A stretch of 46,092 bases of DNA from Bacteroidota bacterium (GTDB lineage: Bacteria > Bacteroidota > Bacteroidia > Bacteroidales > VadinHA17). The stretch spans positions 1 to 46,092 of the forward strand of contig DQWH01000050.1 of the NCBI GenBank assembly GCA_011042635.1, in the 5' to 3' direction. Position 1 is the stretch's first letter, and every line of letters starts with the position of its first letter. This document shows positions 15,481-24,870 of the stretch, in pieces. A program made the translations under genes and the position numbers. A model generated the notes under the pieces. That model made no database searches and was not told where the DNA came from. It saw only the letters and a list, made by a program, of their open reading frames with translations.

Positions 15481-17308
15481 CACCCTGATGTTTCTTATCG
15501 GTCTGGAACTGTCAGCCCAGGAATATCTCACCCCGTTCGGATTCAATCCCGTTCTGCATCAGCAGAAGGCCCGTTTCCTCCCGGTAAAAAAGGAAATCAC
15601 CGCTCCCGATACCCTGGAGCTTCCATTTTTCGACGATTTTTCCACTTCCGGCGTGTATCCCGACCAGAAGAAATGGATAGACAAAGGAGCCTATATCAAT
15701 TCCGAAATGGCATACCAGATGGTCAGTATAGGAGTGGCCAGTCTGGATGTGCTTGATTCTGCCGGCACGGTTTACCCCCATGCCACCAGCGGCCCTTTTA
15801 TAGCCGAATCGCTTACTTCCGCCCCCATCAATCTGAATCTCCCCGCCGGATCGGGAGTATACCTCAGTTTTTTTTACCAGCCGGGTGGAAGGGTCAATCC
15901 TCCGGAGACACAGGACAGCCTGCTGCTCGAATTCAGATCTCCGCTCACCGGGGAATGGGAAAAAGTGTGGAGCACCCCGGGATTCGAATCGGATACCTTC
16001 CACCACGTTATCCTTCCGGTGGATGATCTCCGGTTCCTGGTCAAAGGATTCCAGTTCCGTTTCAGGAATTATGCCAGTATCCTGGTTCCCCCCGGCCTGG
16101 AAGGCATGGCAGGGAACCAGGATATATGGCACCTGGATTACATCTTCCTTGACAAAAACCGGACGGAGAACGATACGCTGTACCGCGATGTGGCTTTTGT
16201 AGAACCCCTGCATTCGCTGCTGGTGAATTATGAAGCCATCCCCTGGCACCACTGGTCTTCCGCCCGGTTGCGGGAAATGTACGACAGCATATACATCACA
16301 TACCGGAACAACGGCACACTGACCAACGTTACCCGCTACTTCAAAATACGTGACTCCCTGAATCATAGTCAGGTTTATTACTACAGCGGGGGGGCCGACA
16401 ATATTGAAGCCCAGCAGGTCATAAAATACGGTTCGAAACTGGTGTATACCTTTTCTTCCCCTGCCACCGACAGCGCCCTTTTCGAAGTGAAAAGTTACCT
16501 GAATACCGACGTGTATGATTTCAGGGGAAACGATACCATCAGGTATTATCAGCGATTTAATAATTATTATGCCTACGACGACGGCTCGCCCGAAAGCGGG
16601 TACCTGGTGAACGGGGAGGGCACGTCGGGAGCCATGGTCGCCCTGAGGTATAAAACCTACCTCACCGATTCCCTGCGGGCTGTGGATATACTGTTCAATT
16701 CCACCTACCAGGGATCCGGCCAGGATCCTTTTACACTGGCCGTATGGGACGAGCAGGACGGATTGCCGGGAAACCTGATCTACTCACAGGAATGCAGCGT
16801 TCCCGAAACGAAGGAAGCACTCCGCGGGTTCCATACCATCCTTCTTGAAGAGCCCGTAGAAGTATCGGGCAACTTCTACGTGGGATATATCCAGTCAACC
16901 ACTCAGGGTCTCAATATCGGAGCCGATCTGAACCGTGACCGGTCGAAACACCTGTATTATTATGTCCCCGGAAGCGGGGGATGGCAAAATACCTCAAAAA
17001 ACCTGTCCCTCATGATACGGCCCATTCTCGGTTCGCCCATTATTTCAGGGATCATCCATCCGCCGGAAGGACCGCTCATAACTTTGTATCCCAATCCGGC
17101 AGGCGAGTACATTTCCCTTCACATACCGGGACAGGTACGGAAACAAATAAGGGGAATCGCCCTCATCAACAGCCAAGGCCAGAAAATCCTGGAGTACATG
17201 GAAATACCCGACCGGATCGAATTGTCCTCCTTTCCTCCGGGCATGTATTTCCTGGTGGTAAAAATGGAAGGCAACCGGGTAGAAAATTATAAATTCATGA
17301 TCATATAA
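15458..17308 (+). CDS. Exported protein with C-terminal type IX secretion sorting domain
   Basis: 616 residues. Signal peptide MKKIWIHSTLMFLIGLELSAQ, then a large Asp/aromatic-rich beta-type region that I cannot assign to a family (blocks such as LELPFFDDFSTSG, SGVYLSFFYQPGG and WHLDYIFLDKN resemble jellyroll modules). The last 75 or so residues are a typical type A CTD: LYPNPAGEYISLHIPG, GIALINSQGQKILEY, IELSSFPPGMYFLVV and a short basic end. It is therefore predicted to cross the outer membrane by the por/T9SS machinery, with the CTD removed on the surface. The start lies inside the PASTA gene in another frame, suggesting coupling. Confidence 0.88.
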   Translation: MKKIWIHSTLMFLIGLELSAQEYLTPFGFNPVLHQQKARFLPVKKEITAPDTLELPFFDDFSTSGVYPDQKKWIDKGAYINSEMAYQMVSIGVASLDVLDSAGTVYPHATSGPFIAESLTSAPINLNLPAGSGVYLSFFYQPGGRVNPPETQDSLLLEFRSPLTGEWEKVWSTPGFESDTFHHVILPVDDLRFLVKGFQFRFRNYASILVPPGLEGMAGNQDIWHLDYIFLDKNRTENDTLYRDVAFVEPLHSLLVNYEAIPWHHWSSARLREMYDSIYITYRNNGTLTNVTRYFKIRDSLNHSQVYYYSGGADNIEAQQVIKYGSKLVYTFSSPATDSALFEVKSYLNTDVYDFRGNDTIRYYQRFNNYYAYDDGSPESGYLVNGEGTSGAMVALRYKTYLTDSLRAVDILFNSTYQGSGQDPFTLAVWDEQDGLPGNLIYSQECSVPETKEALRGFHTILLEEPVEVSGNFYVGYIQSTTQGLNIGADLNRDRSKHLYYYVPGSGGWQNTSKNLSLMIRPILGSPIISGIIHPPEGPLITLYPNPAGEYISLHIPGQVRKQIRGIALINSQGQKILEYMEIPDRIELSSFPPGMYFLVVKMEGNRVENYKFMII

Positions 17309-17319
17309 TAGTTACCAGC

Positions 17320-18372
17320 TTGACCAACCGGAATCATTCAGAAGAAACATGTAACGATTCCCAGGACTTGTTTGAACATTTCCGTTTTGAGGCAGACCCG
17401 GGCCAGGCGCTGCTAAGGATCGACAAATTCCTTACCAACCGGATGCAGAACACCTCCCGGAGCCGCATCCAGGCTGCCGCCCAGGCAGGGAATATCCTGG
17501 TGAACAATCAGCCCGTGAAATCAAACTATAAAGTGAAGCCGGGAGATATTATCAGCATTGTGCTGGCTTACCCTCCGGTGGAAAAGGAGATTATCCCGGA
17601 AAATATCCCTTTGAACATCGTGTATGAGGACAAGCACCTGATCGTAATCAATAAAGAGGCTGGCATGGTGGTGCATCCGGGCCACGGGAATTACAGCGGC
17701 ACCCTGGTACATGCCCTGGCCTATCATCTGAAAGATGCCCCGCTTTTTAAACCGGGGGAGCTGCGGCCGGGACTGGTACACCGGCTCGACCGGTATACCA
17801 CCGGCATCATGGTGGTGGCCAAAACAGAGGTTGCTCTGAACCACCTGGCCAACCAGTTCTATAACCGGACTACCGACCGGAAGTACATGGCCCTGGTATG
17901 GGGGATCCCCGACCCGGAAGAGGGCATTATAGAAGGGAACATCGGCCGGAACCCGAAAGACCGCATCCGCATGCACGTTTTCCCCGACGGCTCCGACGGC
18001 AAACCGGCCGTGACCCATTACCGGGTAACCGAGAAACTGGGGTATGTGAGTCTGGTGGAATGCAAGCTGGAGACTGGCCGTACGCACCAGATCCGGGTCC
18101 ATTTTCAGCACATCCGACACCCCCTGTTCAACGACCCGGTTTACGGAGGCGACCGGATCCTGAAAGGGACCACCTTCAGCAAATACAAACAATTTATCGA
18201 GAACTGTTTCCGCATCCTACCCCGCCAGGCCCTGCATGCCCGATCGCTGGCATTCGACCACCCGGTTACCCGGAAAAGGATGGTATTCGATTCGGAACTT
18301 CCTGACGACATGCAACAGGTGATCGGCAAATGGAGAAATTATCTTTCCGGCAGGCAGGATGACACGATTTAA
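17320..18372 (+). CDS. rluD: RluA/RluD-family 23S rRNA pseudouridine synthase
   Basis: Converts uridines of large-subunit rRNA to pseudouridine (350 aa). S4 RNA-binding domain at about 31-90 (RIDKFLTNRMQNTSRSRIQ), catalytic domain from about 95 with VVHPGHGNYSGTLVHAL and the active-site motif HRLDRYTTG (154-162, catalytic Asp157), then TGRTHQIRVHFQH and HPLFNDPVYGG. The motif has Tyr where most members have an acidic or small residue (HRLDKxTSG); the nucleophile is intact. The start is TTG at 17320, the only start before the S4 domain; the T9SS gene ends 11 bases earlier. The exact target (RluD or a relative) is not certain. Confidence 0.9.
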   Translation: MTNRNHSEETCNDSQDLFEHFRFEADPGQALLRIDKFLTNRMQNTSRSRIQAAAQAGNILVNNQPVKSNYKVKPGDIISIVLAYPPVEKEIIPENIPLNIVYEDKHLIVINKEAGMVVHPGHGNYSGTLVHALAYHLKDAPLFKPGELRPGLVHRLDRYTTGIMVVAKTEVALNHLANQFYNRTTDRKYMALVWGIPDPEEGIIEGNIGRNPKDRIRMHVFPDGSDGKPAVTHYRVTEKLGYVSLVECKLETGRTHQIRVHFQHIRHPLFNDPVYGGDRILKGTTFSKYKQFIENCFRILPRQALHARSLAFDHPVTRKRMVFDSELPDDMQQVIGKWRNYLSGRQDDTI

Positions 18373-18390
18373 TTGTAATTTTATGCCCCG

Positions 18391-18398
18391 GAAGGAGG
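18391..18398 (+). promoter_or_regulatory. Strong Shine-Dalgarno of ddl
   Basis: GAAGGAGG lies four bases before the ddl ATG. This is the strongest ribosome-binding site in the window, where most starts show none. Confidence 0.7.
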
Positions 18399-18402
18399 TT
18401 TT

Positions 18403-19398
18403 ATGAAGAAAAAAATCGCCCTGGTCACCGGAGGCTATTCACAGGAATACTCCATCTCACTAAACAGCTCGAAGCAGATTGCCCGGGCCATGGATCCCGC
18501 CCGGTATGACCTGTTCACCATCCTGATCACCCGCGACCATTGGATGTATCTTACCCAAACAGGTGACCGCCTGCCCGTGGATAAAAACGATTTCAGCATC
18601 CTCCATGAAGGAAAAAAATTGCATTTCGATGCTGCTTTTATAGCCATCCACGGAACACCGGGGGAAGACGGCCAGCTGGAGGGCTACCTGGATATGCTGA
18701 ACATCCCCTACACATGCAGCGGAAGACTGGCTTCAGCCCTTACTTTTAACAAAATCGCCTGCAAACAATACCTGGCTCCTTTCGGATTCCGGTTTGCCGG
18801 AACGGTGCAGGTACGAAAAGGCACCCCTTACAGTGCAGAAAATCTGGTCAGTGAAGTGGGACTGCCCTGTTTTGTCAAGCCCAACGAGGGGGGCAGCAGT
18901 TTCGGGATCAGCAAGGTAACCCGGGTGGAAGACCTTCCGGCCGCCCTGGAAAAAGCATTCGAAGAAGATAAGCTGGCACTGGTGGAAACCTTTTTACCGG
19001 GTACGGAGATCACCTGCGGACTAATGAAAACCCTGGAAAAAGACTATATTCTCCCCGTTTGCGAAATCGTCAGCAAAAACGATTTCTTTGATTATGAGGC
19101 CAAATACACTCCCGGCATGGCTGATGAGATCGTTCCAGCCAGAATTCCGGATGAAGTGTCCCGCAAATGCCAGGAAATGTCATCGCGTATCTACTCCCTG
19201 CTCGATTGCCGGGGACTGGTCAGGATCGACTATATATGGACTCCCGAAGAGATCTGGTTCATGGAGGTAAATACCATCCCCGGGTTGAGTGCCGAAAGCA
19301 TTGTTCCCAAAATGATAAGAGCCGCCGGCCTGGAACCCGGGCAAATTTTCGGCGAGATGGTAGAAGATTGTATCCGAAGGAAAAATTCCCTGTCCTGA
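18403..19398 (+). CDS. ddl: D-alanine--D-alanine ligase
   Basis: ATP-grasp ligase (331 aa) making the D-Ala-D-Ala dipeptide of peptidoglycan precursors. Seen: KIALVTGGYSQEYSISL at the N-terminus with the conserved Glu, AIHGTPGEDGQLEGYLD, CFVKPNEGGSSFGISK (ATP-grasp lysine and Ser loop), VRIDYIW and the metal-binding FMEVNTIPGLSAESIVPKM. The last gene of the PASTA-T9SS-rluD run; 30 bases separate it from rluD. It converges on gcvP with 20 bases between stops and no clear terminator. Confidence 0.96.
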   Translation: MKKKIALVTGGYSQEYSISLNSSKQIARAMDPARYDLFTILITRDHWMYLTQTGDRLPVDKNDFSILHEGKKLHFDAAFIAIHGTPGEDGQLEGYLDMLNIPYTCSGRLASALTFNKIACKQYLAPFGFRFAGTVQVRKGTPYSAENLVSEVGLPCFVKPNEGGSSFGISKVTRVEDLPAALEKAFEEDKLALVETFLPGTEITCGLMKTLEKDYILPVCEIVSKNDFFDYEAKYTPGMADEIVPARIPDEVSRKCQEMSSRIYSLLDCRGLVRIDYIWTPEEIWFMEVNTIPGLSAESIVPKMIRAAGLEPGQIFGEMVEDCIRRKNSLS

Positions 19399-19418
19399 AG
19401 GAAAGTCCCTCTTCTTTC

Positions 19419-22301
19419 TCATTCTGCCTTTCCCTGCCGCACCTGATCGATGGCCGAGTACGAGCACATGAGATTACGGTCACCCCAGGCATCATCAACC
19501 CGCCTTACGGCAGGCCAGAATTTGTTCTCAGCCAGCCATTCTCCCGGGAAAGCCGCTTTCTGCCTTGAGTAGGGCCGGGACCAGTCGTCGGAGCAAACCA
19601 TGGTAACCGTATGGGGAGCGTTCTTCAATACATTATCCTCCGCATCCGCTTTCTTTTCCTTTACTTCCATGATCTCGGCATGGATCTGTTTCATGGCCGT
19701 GATGAACCGGTCGAGTTCCTCTTTCGATTCACTTTCCGTGGGCTCCACCATCAGTGTTCCGTGCACGGGAAAGGAAAGGGTGGGTGCATGAAAACCATAG
19801 TCCATCAGCCGTTTGGCTATGTCGGTTTCAGTAATGCCTGCCAGGGCCTTGAAAGGCCGGCAATCGACAATCATCTCATGGGCCACGAACCCGTTGTCGC
19901 CGGTATACAGAATTTCATACCCGTTTTTCAGGGCAGCAGCCAGATAATTGGCATTCAGTATGGCCAGCCGGGTGGCATGGGTAAGCCCTTCCCCTCCCAG
20001 CAACTTAATGTAGGCATGGGATATGGGAAGGATACTGGCGCTTCCCCAGGGTGCGGCGGCAATGGCTTTGATCCCTTTTTCTCCTCCGGTTTTCACCACC
20101 GGATGTCCGGGCAGAAATTCGGCCAGGTGAGCCGCAACGGCTATGGGTCCCATGCCGGGTCCACCGCCGCCGTGAGGGATACCGAAAGTCTTGTGCAGAT
20201 TAAGGTGGCATACATCGGCACCGATCACGGCCGGGTTGGTATAACCCACCTGGGCATTCATGTTGGCTCCGTCCATGTAAACCAGTCCGCCGTTCTCATG
20301 CACTACTTTGATCATTTCCCGGATACGTTCCTCGAACACGCCGTGGGTGGAGGGATATGTCACCATGAAAGCCGACAGGTTATTCCGGTGCTCTTCCGCC
20401 AGTTTCCTCAGGCTATCCAGGTCCACGTTTCCTCGGTCGTCACAATCCACCACCACCACGCGGCTGCCGGCCATAACAGCACTGGCCGGGTTGGTCCCGT
20501 GAGCCGATGCAGGAATCAGCACCACATTCCGGTGGCCCTCCCCCCGGCTCTTATGGTATTCCCTGATCACCATCAATCCAGTATATTCCCCGGCAGCCCC
20601 CGAATTGGGCTGAAAGGAAATGGCCGGGAAACCGGTGATCTCGCAGAGGTCTTCTCCCAGCTCGCGGAACAGCTGATGATACCCTTCGGCCTGTTCTACA
20701 GGGACAAAGGGGTGTATATTTCCGAATTCGGACCAGCTCAATGGCAACAGTTCCACCGCTGCATTCAGCTTCATGGTGCAGGAACCCAGGCTGATCATGG
20801 AATGGGTCAGGGAAAAATCCTTCCGCTCCAGCCTTTTTATGTACCGCATTAGCTCGGTTTCCGAACGATACTTATGGAACACGGACTGCTGCAGGAACTT
20901 CCCTTTCCGCCGGTGTACGGAAGAAAACTGCATTCCGGAAGGAACGGGTACCCGCACACCGGGTATTCCTCCGGTCGCTCTGGCCAGCACACCCACAATA
21001 TCGATCAGGTCTTTTTCCGTGGTGGTTTCATCCAGGCTGATACCGATGGTATGATCATCGATGTAGCGGAAATTGATCTCGGCCTCCAGTGCTTTTCCCC
21101 GGATGTGTTCAACAGTCATTCTTTCGGGCAATTTCAGGCACAGGGTATCGAAATAATCCCTGTGGGTGTTTTCATACCCGAACTTTTCAAGTGCGGCGCA
21201 CAGGGCGGCTGTTTTCCTGTGAATGCCGCCGGCAATTTCCTGCAAACCTTCCGGTCCGTGATACACCACGTACATGCCTGCCATGGTGGCCAGCAGAGCC
21301 TGTGCCGTGCAGATATTCGACGTAGCACGCTCCCTCTTGATATGCTGTTCGCGGGTTTGGAGGGCCATTCGCATGGCGGGATTTCCGTCGGCGTCGATCG
21401 TAACACCTATGATCCGGCCGGGAATGTTGCGTTTGAATTTCTCCCTTGTGGCAAAATATCCCGCATGGGGACCTCCGTATCCCATGGGAATGCCCAACCG
21501 CTGGGTAGATCCCACCACCACATCAGCCCCCCATTCACCCGGAGGAGTCAGGATAGCCAGGCTCAGGATATCGGCAGCCACCACCACCGGCACTTCTGCT
21601 TCACGGGCACGCTCCACCAGCGGCCGGTAATCGCGTATCTCCCCGTCGGCGGCCGGATACTGTACCAGCACACCGAACGTCATTTCATCGAATGCCATAT
21701 CCCTGTAATCGCCGGTAACCAGCTCTATCCCGAATGGCTCAGCACGGGTAACCAGCACATCGAGGGTTTGCGGAAAGACATTGCTGTCGACAAAAAATTT
21801 ATTAGCTCCCTTTTTCACGGCCTCCCGGCTGCGCGAGTTATGGAGCATGATCATAGCCTCGGCCGCGGCCGTGGCTTCATCGAGCAGCGAGGCGTTTGCA
21901 ATCTCCATTCCGGTAAGTTCCATCACGGCGGTCTGGAAATTCAGAAGTGCCTCCAGCCGGCCTTGGCTGATCTCCGCCTGATAGGGAGTATAGGAAGTGT
22001 ACCACGAAGGATTCTCCAGAATGTTCCGCTGGATCACCGCCGGAAAAACGGTTCCGTAATACCCCATCCCGATGTAGGTGCGCCATATCCGGTTTTTGGC
22101 CGCTATCTGCCCGATGCAGCGGAAATATTCGTGTTCACTCATCCCCGGAGGCAGGTTGAGCGGCGAACGCAGGCGTATGCTGGCAGGAATGGTTCTGTCA
22201 ATCAGTTCATCGGCATCTTTCACCCCAATTACACGGCACATTTCCCGAACATCTTCTTCACGGGGTCCGACATGACGGGATACGAATCCTTGCATAGACA
22301 T
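19419..22301 (-). CDS. gcvP: Glycine dehydrogenase (decarboxylating), P-protein
   Basis: PLP enzyme of the glycine cleavage system; decarboxylates glycine and passes the aminomethyl group to the lipoyl H-protein. Full-length single-chain form (960 aa) with both halves: N-terminal FVSRHVGPREEDVREM, YGTVFPAVIQRNILENPSWYTSYTPYQAEISQGRLE, and C-terminal SLGSCTMKLNAAVEL, QPNSGAAGEYTGLM and the PLP lysine in NLHKTFGIPHGGGGPGMG (Lys near 702). None of gcvT, gcvH or lpd is in the window, so the gene stands alone. The 120-base leader shows no glycine riboswitch that I can recognise; a near-match box TAATTTTA is present at 22352-22359 on the minus strand. Confidence 0.97.
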   Translation of the reverse strand: MSMQGFVSRHVGPREEDVREMCRVIGVKDADELIDRTIPASIRLRSPLNLPPGMSEHEYFRCIGQIAAKNRIWRTYIGMGYYGTVFPAVIQRNILENPSWYTSYTPYQAEISQGRLEALLNFQTAVMELTGMEIANASLLDEATAAAEAMIMLHNSRSREAVKKGANKFFVDSNVFPQTLDVLVTRAEPFGIELVTGDYRDMAFDEMTFGVLVQYPAADGEIRDYRPLVERAREAEVPVVVAADILSLAILTPPGEWGADVVVGSTQRLGIPMGYGGPHAGYFATREKFKRNIPGRIIGVTIDADGNPAMRMALQTREQHIKRERATSNICTAQALLATMAGMYVVYHGPEGLQEIAGGIHRKTAALCAALEKFGYENTHRDYFDTLCLKLPERMTVEHIRGKALEAEINFRYIDDHTIGISLDETTTEKDLIDIVGVLARATGGIPGVRVPVPSGMQFSSVHRRKGKFLQQSVFHKYRSETELMRYIKRLERKDFSLTHSMISLGSCTMKLNAAVELLPLSWSEFGNIHPFVPVEQAEGYHQLFRELGEDLCEITGFPAISFQPNSGAAGEYTGLMVIREYHKSRGEGHRNVVLIPASAHGTNPASAVMAGSRVVVVDCDDRGNVDLDSLRKLAEEHRNNLSAFMVTYPSTHGVFEERIREMIKVVHENGGLVYMDGANMNAQVGYTNPAVIGADVCHLNLHKTFGIPHGGGGPGMGPIAVAAHLAEFLPGHPVVKTGGEKGIKAIAAAPWGSASILPISHAYIKLLGGEGLTHATRLAILNANYLAAALKNGYEILYTGDNGFVAHEMIVDCRPFKALAGITETDIAKRLMDYGFHAPTLSFPVHGTLMVEPTESESKEELDRFITAMKQIHAEIMEVKEKKADAEDNVLKNAPHTVTMVCSDDWSRPYSRQKAAFPGEWLAENKFWPAVRRVDDAWGDRNLMCSYSAIDQVRQGKAE

Positions 22302-22420
22302 AGTGTTTCAGTTTTTATGGAATTTCCGAATTAAATCTGTATGTAAAGGCATAAAATTAACAAAGAACAACGGTCAAATTGCAGACAAAAATCATAAAGT
22401 GTACATGTTAAAGAATAGGT

Positions 22421-23059
22421 TCAGACGAAAAAGGGATTCGACTGTGTCTCCGTACTAATGGTGGTGGCGGGCCCGTGCCCGGGGTAGACTACCGTATCAC
22501 CGGGCAGGGTGAACAGTTTTTCACGGATGTTTTTCAGCAGGATCCGGTGGTCTCCGCCCGGAAGGTCTGTACGGCCAATTCCCCCTTTGAACAGGACATC
22601 CCCTGCCAGCAGGATGTGATCATCAGAACTGTAAAATACCACGCTCCCCGGTGAGTGCCCGGGCACATGGATCACCTGCAGGTTCGTATTCCCGAAACCG
22701 ATTTGTTCTCCCTCCCGGATGAATTTACCGGGACCGGGAGGATTTTCCGTTTTCAGGCCGAACATCCGGGCATGTGCCGCCGCATCCTTCAAAAGGAAAG
22801 CATCAGCTTCGTGGCAACGAGTCAGCAGGTCATATTTTCGCTTCATAAAACCGTTGCCCGTCACATGATCCACATGACAGTGTGTATTCAGCAGAACAAC
22901 CGGCTTCAGGCGCTGTTCCCTTATAAATTGTTCCAGTTCCTGTTCCTCGCGGGGATTCATACAGCCGGCATCCACTACTGCACACTCCAGGGTATCGTTA
23001 TACAGCACAAAGGTGTTTTCGCTGAACGGATTAAATACAAATGTTTTGATATGGATCAT
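22421..23059 (-). CDS. MBL-fold metallo-hydrolase, glyoxalase II-like
   Basis: Zinc hydrolase of the metallo-beta-lactamase fold (212 aa). Seen: motif THCHVDH (59-65), the HVPGHSPGSVVFY histidine, LLAGDVLFKGGIGRTDLPGGD with the bridging Asp, and the last histidine in VYPGHGPAT. This is the small YcbL/GloB-like subgroup without the C-terminal helical domain of true glyoxalase II. Substrate is unknown (thioesters such as hydroxyacyl-glutathione in relatives). It starts ten bases after pcm and is probably co-transcribed with it. Confidence 0.9.
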   Translation of the reverse strand: MIHIKTFVFNPFSENTFVLYNDTLECAVVDAGCMNPREEQELEQFIREQRLKPVVLLNTHCHVDHVTGNGFMKRKYDLLTRCHEADAFLLKDAAAHARMFGLKTENPPGPGKFIREGEQIGFGNTNLQVIHVPGHSPGSVVFYSSDDHILLAGDVLFKGGIGRTDLPGGDHRILLKNIREKLFTLPGDTVVYPGHGPATTISTETQSNPFFV

Positions 23060-23069
23060 GGGAAGTTTT

Positions 23070-23723
23070 TTACAGTTTATCCTGTGATTTTCCTTTCAAA
23101 AGGGGAACGAAAACAAAATATCCGTGTTCCTCCTTCTCATATTCATCCTCCCCCGTTTTCACCACCACCGTCATTACCTGTGATCCTTCGCCTCCCAGGG
23201 GAAGCACCATTCTTCCCCCTGTTTTCAGCTGTTCCAGTAGCTTTGGAGGAATCTCCCGGGCAGCCGCCGTAATCAGTATCCTGTCGAAAGGAGCAAAGGC
23301 GGGCAATCCCTCGGAGCCGTCACCGTAAAAAAAACGGGGCTTGTACCCCATGGCAGGCAGCAAAGACTGAGTTTTCAGAAAGAGTTCCCTCTGTCTTTCA
23401 ATGGTATATACCTTGGCTCCCATCTCCACCAGGATGGCCGCCTGATAACCGGAGCCCGTACCGATTTCCAGCACCTTGTCGTGCTTCCGCACCTGCAACA
23501 GCCCGGTTTGAAAAGCCACCGTATAGGGCTGGGAAATGGTCTGGCCGGCACCAATGGGAAAAGCCTGGTCGCGGTAGGCAAAATGAACGAATCCCGAATC
23601 CATGAACAGGTGGCGGGGCACCCGGCTCATGGCCTCAAGAACTCTTTCATCCTTGATTCCCTTGCTTCTTACTTCATCTACCAGCTTCTTTCTCAATCCC
23701 TTATGGCGGTATGTGTCGTGCAT
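23070..23723 (-). CDS. pcm: Protein-L-isoaspartate O-methyltransferase
   Basis: Repairs isoaspartyl residues in damaged proteins by SAM-dependent carboxyl methylation (217 aa). Seen: VPRHLFMDSGFVHFAYRDQAFPIGAGQTISQPYTVAF, which is the conserved substrate block, SAM loop VLEIGTGSGYQAAIL (84-98), YTIERQRELF, and ILITAAAREIPPKLLEQL near the C-terminus. Length and order are normal. Promoter box lies 24 bases before the ATG. Confidence 0.95.
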   Translation of the reverse strand: MHDTYRHKGLRKKLVDEVRSKGIKDERVLEAMSRVPRHLFMDSGFVHFAYRDQAFPIGAGQTISQPYTVAFQTGLLQVRKHDKVLEIGTGSGYQAAILVEMGAKVYTIERQRELFLKTQSLLPAMGYKPRFFYGDGSEGLPAFAPFDRILITAAAREIPPKLLEQLKTGGRMVLPLGGEGSQVMTVVVKTGEDEYEKEEHGYFVFVPLLKGKSQDKL

Positions 23724-23746
23724 TCCCAGGTTTTTCGTTCAGGCTA

Positions 23747-23754
23747 CAAATTTA
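23747..23754 (-). promoter_or_regulatory. -7 promoter box of pcm
   Basis: Minus strand TAAATTTG, full TAnnTTTG match, 24 bases before the pcm ATG. Confidence 0.5.
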
Positions 23755-23819
23755 GTTTTTCAACACGAAAACGTTGAAAAATAAGGTAAAAAAAACTGGA
23801 ACCAACCGTTTAAATGAAA

Positions 23820-23827
23820 TATGTTTG
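23820..23827 (+). promoter_or_regulatory. -7 promoter box of the oxidoreductase-fold gene
   Basis: TATGTTTG, full TAnnTTTG match, ends 18 bases before the ATG at 23846. It favours that start over a TTG at 23774 that would place the promoter inside the gene. Confidence 0.5.
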
Positions 23828-23845
23828 CAAAAACCTGCACGAAAG

Positions 23846-24781
23846 ATGATCAAGATCGGCATCCTGGGCGGTGAGGCCAACGGAAGCAACGCCATTGACA
23901 TCATCAGGAGGATTCCTTCCTTTCGGCTGGTAGGATTTTATGATCCCGATCCCGTTCGCCGGGAAATGCTGGGCCGCACCTGCCATCTGCATTCATTCAG
24001 TGACCCGGAAATGCTGACCGGTGTGGCCGATGCCATCGATATCACCGGACCTCTATGCCAGTACCCTTCGGCCTTCAGGCAGGCGATCAGGGAATCCAAA
24101 CATGTGTTCCTGCACAACCCGTATACCGGCAAAGCGCAGGTGCTGCGCGAACTTCTTAAGCTCATCGGTGAAGCCAGAGGGATAGTACAGGTTTCACAAC
24201 CTAACCGGTTTAATCCGGCTTTTCTGGCAGCCTGTCCCTATATCAGAACGCCGGGATACATGGAATTCCAGAGGAAGATCCCTTTCCAGAGGGCAGGAAA
24301 CACGCAATCGCTGGTGTTGCAGTATCTGATGCACGATATTGATCTGGCCATGTACCTCACCCGTTCGAACATCAGGAAAAGCAGTGTTAGCGGTGTAAGG
24401 CTGGTTTCGGGCAAACCCGACCTGGTGGAAGCCCGGCTGGAATTTGAAAACGGATGCGTGGCCAATTTCATGATCAACCGGGTGGGGCAGGAACAAAGCC
24501 ACACCTGCCACCTGTACCAGACCGGTATGACCATCCGGATCGACCTGCTGCGGCAAACTGCAGAGATCCAGCACCTGAAAAATGCGGAATCAGGCACCGT
24601 ATCCGGTGCCCGCATAGCCACCGAACAACTGCTGGTAACCCCTTCCGATCCCCTGGCCGATGAGCTGATGAGTTTTCATACCTCCATACACAGCCGGCAA
24701 TCGCCCCAGGTGAACCTGGAAGATGCCTTCAGGGCCATGGAGGTTCCTCTCGTCCCGCAGGAACGGCTGAACTGGCTGTAG
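23846..24781 (+). CDS. Gfo/Idh/MocA-fold protein lacking the EKP catalytic lysine
   Basis: 311 aa from the ATG at 23846. N-terminal Rossmann domain (IKIGILGGEANGSNAIDII, VGFYDPD) and the C-terminal alpha/beta domain of the Gfo/Idh/MocA dehydrogenases; RFNPAFLAACPYI and LMHDIDLAMYL are kept from the group I associate with UDP-GlcNAc 3-dehydrogenase (GnnA-like) enzymes. The hallmark KHVxxEKP motif reads KHVFLHNP (86-93), so the catalytic Glu-Lys pair is His-Asn, and the first glycine loop is also unusual (GGEANGS instead of GxGxxG). It may be a non-catalytic or altered relative. A sugar-phosphate transferase gene follows 89 bases on, suggesting surface-sugar metabolism. Confidence 0.8.
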   Translation: MIKIGILGGEANGSNAIDIIRRIPSFRLVGFYDPDPVRREMLGRTCHLHSFSDPEMLTGVADAIDITGPLCQYPSAFRQAIRESKHVFLHNPYTGKAQVLRELLKLIGEARGIVQVSQPNRFNPAFLAACPYIRTPGYMEFQRKIPFQRAGNTQSLVLQYLMHDIDLAMYLTRSNIRKSSVSGVRLVSGKPDLVEARLEFENGCVANFMINRVGQEQSHTCHLYQTGMTIRIDLLRQTAEIQHLKNAESGTVSGARIATEQLLVTPSDPLADELMSFHTSIHSRQSPQVNLEDAFRAMEVPLVPQERLNWL

Positions 24782-24870
24782 GTGACCGGAGCTAGCCGGA
24801 CAATTCTCTGCACACTCACAATAAAAACATGATTTTAGCGGTTCTTGATTCAGTTAACCGCCTTTGATGC

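Noticed and set aside
19611-22334. Two long plus-strand frames (413 and 486 codons) opposite gcvP
   Set aside because: They lie wholly antisense to the well-conserved P-protein, show low-complexity His/Gly-rich translations and match no family. They are shadow frames of a GC-balanced coding sequence.
22302-22420. Glycine riboswitch in the gcvP leader
   Set aside because: The leader is short and AT-rich, and I could not find the paired glycine-aptamer stems.
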